DNA of 64,000 bases from Virgibacillus sp. MSP4-1 (GTDB lineage: Bacteria; Bacillota; Bacilli; Bacillales; Alkalibacillaceae): positions 620,001 to 684,000 of the forward strand of contig NZ_CP048021.1 of NCBI RefSeq assembly GCF_010092505.1, written 5' to 3'. Below are positions 61,028 to 64,000 of this stretch, piece by piece. The notes under the pieces were generated by a model, which searched no databases, was not told the DNA's origin, and saw nothing but the letters and a program-made list of their open reading frames with translations. A program made the position numbers and the translations under genes. Each line of letters starts with the position of its first letter. Positions within the stretch are counted from its first letter, which is position 1.

Positions 61028-61107
61028 TTTTCTCACCTCCAGTTATACGTTTTCCTTCCTATGATTTGGTTATGATTATTTTCAACATGAACTATAATAA
61101 GAAACCA

Positions 61108-61494
61108 TTAAAGTTCTAATATACTTTTTAACTCAAGAGTTTGTTCCTTAGTCAAGCTAGCGTAATTTGAACCCCCATCAAATAAAACTGTACTGCCATC
61201 ATCTTGAAACCATATATACCGACGAATTTCCGAAACACTTTCATCAGGTCTATCAAGTTGAAAGAATGCTTCTGCCTCATTTTCGATATTAGGTTTATCA
61301 ATACCCTTTGAATGATCAATGATTGTTCTTAATTTAGTTATGGCCTTTTCATCTGTAATTTCGTTATTAAATTTAACTCCTTCAGTACCCTCATCGTTGA
61401 AAGGACTACCTACCTTAATGACCTCATCTGCTGAACACCCTAAAAGAATGATTGACATTCCTATGAATGCAAAAATCCAAATGAAATTTTTAAT
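61108..61494 (-). CDS. Lipoprotein with probable non-standard ATT start
   Basis: The only in-frame ATG (61458) would give MSIILLGC, too short and uncharged for a lipoprotein signal. Reading from ATT at 61494 gives a proper signal, KNFIWIFAFIGMSIILLGC, with the lipobox Cys at 20. The ATT lies 1 nt after the stop of the antitoxin-like gene and 11 nt after AGGAG. Either ATT is used by coupling or the start codon was lost. The outer domain (128 aa total) is acidic and unrecognised. Confidence 0.55.
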   Translation of the reverse strand: MKNFIWIFAFIGMSIILLGCSADEVIKVGSPFNDEGTEGVKFNNEITDEKAITKLRTIIDHSKGIDKPNIENEAEAFFQLDRPDESVSEIRRYIWFQDDGSTVLFDGGSNYASLTKEQTLELKSILEL

Positions 61495-61495
61495 T

Positions 61496-61675
61496 TTAGT
61501 TCACTCTCCTGTATTTCTCCTTAACGACATCATGAGAAACAAATTTTTCAGTATTCAGCTCTTTAATCCCTTTTTCTAATTTTTTCCTAACATAAAGCTC
61601 CTGCATAATATCATCGAGGGTTACATTTTCCGGTAAATCCTTAATGAGTTTAATTACTTCTTCTTTTGTGCTCAT
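61496..61675 (-). CDS. Small antitoxin-like protein
   Basis: The 59-residue protein (MSTKEEVIKLIKDLPENVTL, then DDIMQELYVRKKLEKGIKEL) has the typical pattern of small RelB/ParD-type antitoxins of Firmicutes. No RelE/ParE-type toxin follows; the next gene is a lipoprotein. It may be an orphan antitoxin. AAGGAGG lies 8 nt before the ATG. Confidence 0.7.
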   Translation of the reverse strand: MSTKEEVIKLIKDLPENVTLDDIMQELYVRKKLEKGIKELNTEKFVSHDVVKEKYRRVN

Positions 61676-61715
61676 TTTACATACCTCCTTGTTAAGGTGT
61701 TATATAAAAGAGGAC

Positions 61716-62036
61716 CTATCTTACGGATATGTGTAATTGTTGCAAGTCAATAATAAGACCAACTTTTTTCATAAAGTCATAGCCAATGATACCACCATAG
61801 AGATTTGATCTATATTTTTAGTATAAACAAACTCAAGTCCTTCGACTCCTTGGATTGTTTGAGTAACACCATTTGCTTCTGGTTTAACTCCTACTGTTTC
61901 GAGTTTATTAACATTAAAAATTGTTCCAGCAGAACCAGTATCGATTAAAACATTTTCTAATTTTATACTTTGCCCACGAAAAGTTACTGTAGCCTATATA
62001 AATGGTAATTCTGACAATTCTTTTATCTTAATCATA
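61716..62036 (-). pseudogene. Retropepsin-like aspartic protease gene, broken
   Basis: From ATG at 62036 the frame reads MIKIKELSELPFI, a TAG stop, then ATVTFRGQSIKLENVLIDTG with the aspartic-protease motif DTGSAGTIF. Later a frameshift near QI separates it from LYGGIIGYDFMKKVGLIIDL, the conserved second half, ending at a TAG (61716). Two lesions make it non-functional. The ATG overlaps the stop of the upstream 85-residue gene. Confidence 0.8.
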
Positions 62037-62289
62037 TTTTTCTAATTCCTGTCCATTTCTTTTCCTTTATATCGAGATCTTCTCTAGATGTATGAAAGAA
62101 GTAAAGTTCACGATTAGGCTTTTGCTTATGTAATTCATTATGGCGGCGGAATGCGTCCATTGAGTCGTTAAACGAATCTATTACAGCTATGTCATCTACT
62201 ATACGATAATTACTATCTGAGTGAGCTTCAATTGCTTCAAATACAACCCATTTATCTGGATATGCTTTTCGAACTTCTTCCCATAACAT
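62032..62289 (-). CDS. Small protein upstream of retropepsin-like gene
   Basis: The 85-residue protein (MLWEEVRKAYPDKWVVFEAI) is an alpha/beta, charged protein with no membrane segment. Its stop overlaps the protease start (ATGA), so the two were translated together. As I remember, such small genes often precede clan AA aspartic protease genes in Bacilli. Function unknown. Confidence 0.65.
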   Translation of the reverse strand: MLWEEVRKAYPDKWVVFEAIEAHSDSNYRIVDDIAVIDSFNDSMDAFRRHNELHKQKPNRELYFFHTSREDLDIKEKKWTGIRKI

Positions 62290-62424
62290 TTATACTCCCC
62301 CCATTGTGAAGTAGTAATTTCTTACCTTCATTTATCAAAACTTTCATTAATCTACCTTAAATTTATTAATAAAGATAAGCTCCCGTTTGTTTAAGTGTAT
62401 TGATTCACAATGTAACGGTGTATT

Positions 62425-62450
62425 AGAAAAAAGGACTGCAATAACAGTCC
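62425..62450 (-). terminator. Terminator of MazF/PemK-type operon
   Basis: GGACTG / CAGTCC stem followed on the minus strand by TTTTTTC. Confidence 0.85.
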
Positions 62451-62464
62451 TCCTTCCTCATTCT

Positions 62465-62803
62465 CTACTTTATTAACTCATGAACCTTTTTTCGAACTTC
62501 TTCTAGAACTTCGGTATTAACTTGTCCAAATTTCTTTCTTACAATAGCTTTAGATAATGCGTAAACCTTGTCAGCTCTAATTGCTGATGCGACTTTTAGC
62601 TTACCTTCGATTAAATTTTCGGATTCAATTACAACTGAATAATCAAGATTTCGTAATTGTGAAGTAATAGCAACAACAACAATATCGTCAGTCACATCAT
62701 TATAGCTGTTACTTGAAATGACGAGAACAGGACGTTGCTTTCTATTTGTTAGATCACTGAATGGAACGGGCAATAGAACGATATCACCCTGTTTATACAT
62801 CAT
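62465..62803 (-). CDS. MazF/PemK family toxin
   Basis: The 112-residue protein has the MazF/PemK barrel: MYKQGDIVLLPVPFSDLTNR, KQRPVLVISSNSYN (about 24-37) and a middle DIVVVAITSQ. These toxins cut RNA at short motifs. Several ATGs are near the start; the one 6 nt after GAGG is used. It overlaps the antitoxin gene, as expected for a toxin-antitoxin operon. Confidence 0.92.
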   Translation of the reverse strand: MMYKQGDIVLLPVPFSDLTNRKQRPVLVISSNSYNDVTDDIVVVAITSQLRNLDYSVVIESENLIEGKLKVASAIRADKVYALSKAIVRKKFGQVNTEVLEEVRKKVHELIK

Positions 62804-62990
62804 TCCAGACCTCATCATCTATGTCATTATCCCAAAAGTCCAAACTACTTTCACTAGCTTTTGTTAAGTCCTCAGATAATCTTTTTTCCCTCTTTATTTT
62901 AAGATACTCTGCAAAATCTAAGATTTTATCCACTTCTTGTTCTGGTATCTCATCAATAATTTTAAGTAAACGCTCTTTGGCTGTGTTCAT
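62793..62990 (-). CDS. Antitoxin partner of MazF/PemK toxin
   Basis: The 65-residue protein (KERLLKIIDEIPEQEVDKIL, DFAEYLK) matches the DUF2281-like antitoxin pattern with an acidic C-terminal tail (FWDNDIDDEVWNDV) that presumably fills the toxin groove. It overlaps the toxin start. ATG is 9 nt after AGAGGTG. Confidence 0.85.
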   Translation of the reverse strand: MNTAKERLLKIIDEIPEQEVDKILDFAEYLKIKREKRLSEDLTKASESSLDFWDNDIDDEVWNDV

Positions 62991-63106
62991 ATTGCGCTCA
63001 CCTCTTCTGTAAATTATTTCATTCTATTATACCACGAAATTTACCCTGAAACGATATTCGAGGATTAAAGTGTTCTTCAAGAAACGCACCCGTTACTTTA
63101 ATAAAG

Positions 63107-63415
63107 TTAATTCATTGGGTCTTTCTTAATTTCTGGTTCCCATCTAACAAATACCCATTCTTCAATTGTAGTATTTTTCAAGGGCGAGGGATGGTAAAGA
63201 TATTCTTCCTCAACTTTAATTATATTGGGGAAATCGGCTATAACTTCTGTACAAGCAACGCTTAACACTTCTTTTTCTTCTTCTGTTGGTTCTGTATCAA
63301 AAAAAGCCTGCCATATTAGCAAATTATTTGTTATTTTTACTCTTAATCCTTTTAAGTTTTTAGGAATTGCACCAAATAAAGCTCGATGTAAACTAAATAA
63401 TAACGAACTCGTCAC
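63107..63415 (-). CDS. Hypothetical protein
   Basis: The 102-residue protein has a hydrophobic start (TSSLLFSLHRALFGAIPKNL), an alpha/beta middle (KGLRVKITNNLLIWQAFFDT) and an acidic end. I recall similar proteins in Bacillus next to polymorphic-toxin loci, but no function can be assigned. GTG is 7 nt after GGAAG; the TTG two codons earlier is too close. Confidence 0.6.
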   Translation of the reverse strand: MTSSLLFSLHRALFGAIPKNLKGLRVKITNNLLIWQAFFDTEPTEEEKEVLSVACTEVIADFPNIIKVEEEYLYHPSPLKNTTIEEWVFVRWEPEIKKDPMN

Positions 63416-63421
63416 TGTCAA

Positions 63422-63622
63422 ACTTCCTTTCTCTTATTCAACTATTCTGCCCGTTAGTTAAACAAGACCATCCTGTTCCTATGTCTATATTTTAACATAA
63501 AATACCAAAAGACCTTTCCGAATAAATCATATTAGCATTACATATAAAATAGATTTCACGATGTATATAAGTCTTAAAAAGTTTCCGATTTATCATGTTA
63601 CGTGTTGTGAAATCAATAAAAA
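63422..63622. other. Gene-free stretch
   Basis: AT-rich, no gene recognised. Confidence 0.3.
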
Positions 63623-63658
63623 CAGGAGTACGAAACGCTATGCGATTTGTACTCCTGA
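63623..63658 (-). terminator. Terminator of spoIID
   Basis: CAGGAGTAC / GTACTCCTG stem with a 17-nt loop, followed on the minus strand by TTTTTATT. Confidence 0.85.
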
Positions 63659-63704
63659 CTGGTGTGTGATTTATTGTTTTCTCTACTGGAACTGTATCCG
63701 TTCA

Positions 63705-64000
63705 TTACTTAGGTGCTTCCTCATAAATCCGGGTCACATCGGTTCCGGGAAAATAAAATTGAACAATCTCCTGATAGGTTTTCCCGCCCTCGGCCATTTT
63801 CTGTGCTCCCCACTGGCTCATGCCGACCCCGTGCCCATAGCCCTTTCCTTTCACCACATAGGCATCATCTGTAGATTCAGACGAGGTGATGAGGTAACTT
63901 TTAAAAATGGAGCCACCAATCATGGGGCGAATTTTCGATAATGGGACATTCTCTAATGAAATTTCATCCATCATCATCATTCCGAGAATCCGGTGCATAA
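63705..64000 (-). CDS. spoIID: Stage II sporulation protein D, C-terminal part
   Basis: The gene runs off the right edge. The visible 97 residues include GKGYGHGVGMSQWGAQKMAE, the signature of SpoIID/LytB lytic transglycosylases, and the terminal YQEIVQFYFPGTDVTRIYE. SpoIID cuts glycan strands during engulfment of the forespore. SpoIID rather than LytB is preferred because of this C-terminal ending. Confidence 0.93.
   Translation of the reverse strand, partial: MHRILGMMMMDEISLENVPLSKIRPMIGGSIFKSYLITSSESTDDAYVVKGKGYGHGVGMSQWGAQKMAEGGKTYQEIVQFYFPGTDVTRIYEEAPK

Noticed and set aside
60876-61064. 62-codon plus-strand frame
   Set aside because: Antisense to the small basic gene at 60896-61027, which has an ideal ribosome binding site.
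63561-63941. 126-codon plus-strand frame
   Set aside because: Runs through the spoIID terminator and is antisense to the conserved SpoIID motif.

Overview
The window is a chromosomal segment of a low- to mid-GC, endospore-forming Bacillaceae bacterium. Evidence for sporulation includes SpoIID, CotY/CotZ-type coat protein, YteA, Spo0M, YjcZ and YuzL-like small proteins, with Ku/LigD repair often tied to spores. Gene content and repeat types fit the Halobacillus/Virgibacillus/Thalassobacillus group, but species cannot be fixed from sequence alone. No rRNA, tRNA, CRISPR array or intact insertion sequence was seen.

Layout. 1-5.3 kb: P-II tail, a DHA2 drug exporter, a lysine-riboswitch-controlled dapA, and katA behind a probable PerR-controlled promoter. 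5.3-7.6 kb: an AT-rich accessory patch with two unknown exported/anchored proteins. 7.6-16.7 kb: DUF819 transporter, patatin-like protein, a Fur-controlled siderophore binding protein plus fused FhuB-type permease, an ECF sigma/anti-sigma pair and a DUF421 protein. 16.8-28.8 kb: many small metabolic and hypothetical genes (VOC, GNAT, MsrA, ZIP, MOSC, SIMPL, AKR), a broken chimeric acetyltransferase, an ArsR-SRPBCC regulator with a clear operator, and a repeat-built coiled-coil protein. 28.8-31.4 kb: a tight four-gene minus-strand replication module (DnaB-like helicase, DUF4373). 31.6-39 kb: spore-related small genes, phosphatase, CDGSH protein, GNAT, Spo0M, GPx, a decayed MNT/HEPN toxin-antitoxin relic, M28 peptidase, YteA. 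39-49 kb: SAM-riboswitch-metY, two cell wall hydrolases, a permease behind a strongly structured leader, coat proteins, P1 peptidase. 49-54.6 kb: nitroreductase, lipoprotein, divergent ku/ligD, methyltransferase. 55.2-56.7 kb: a gene-free region with 311-bp tandem repeats and an orphan terminator. 56.7-64 kb: MFS exporter, plsY, small membrane proteins, 122-bp repeats, an antitoxin/lipoprotein pair, a broken retropepsin-like gene, a MazEF-type module and the end of spoIID.

Genes that act together: Fur box, binding protein and FhuB permease (iron uptake, ATPase elsewhere); ECF sigma and membrane anti-sigma; Ku and LigD (end joining); antitoxin and MazF/PemK. Metabolite control is clear for dapA (lysine) and metY (SAM).

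The most promising undescribed element is the 97-nt leader at 43782-43878. It has a 13-bp closing stem that includes the probable ribosome binding site, a nested 6-bp stem and a possible H-type pseudoknot, and sits directly before an unassigned permease. Second are three families of dispersed or tandem repeats whose stems vary in a compensatory way between copies, which argues for selection on structure.
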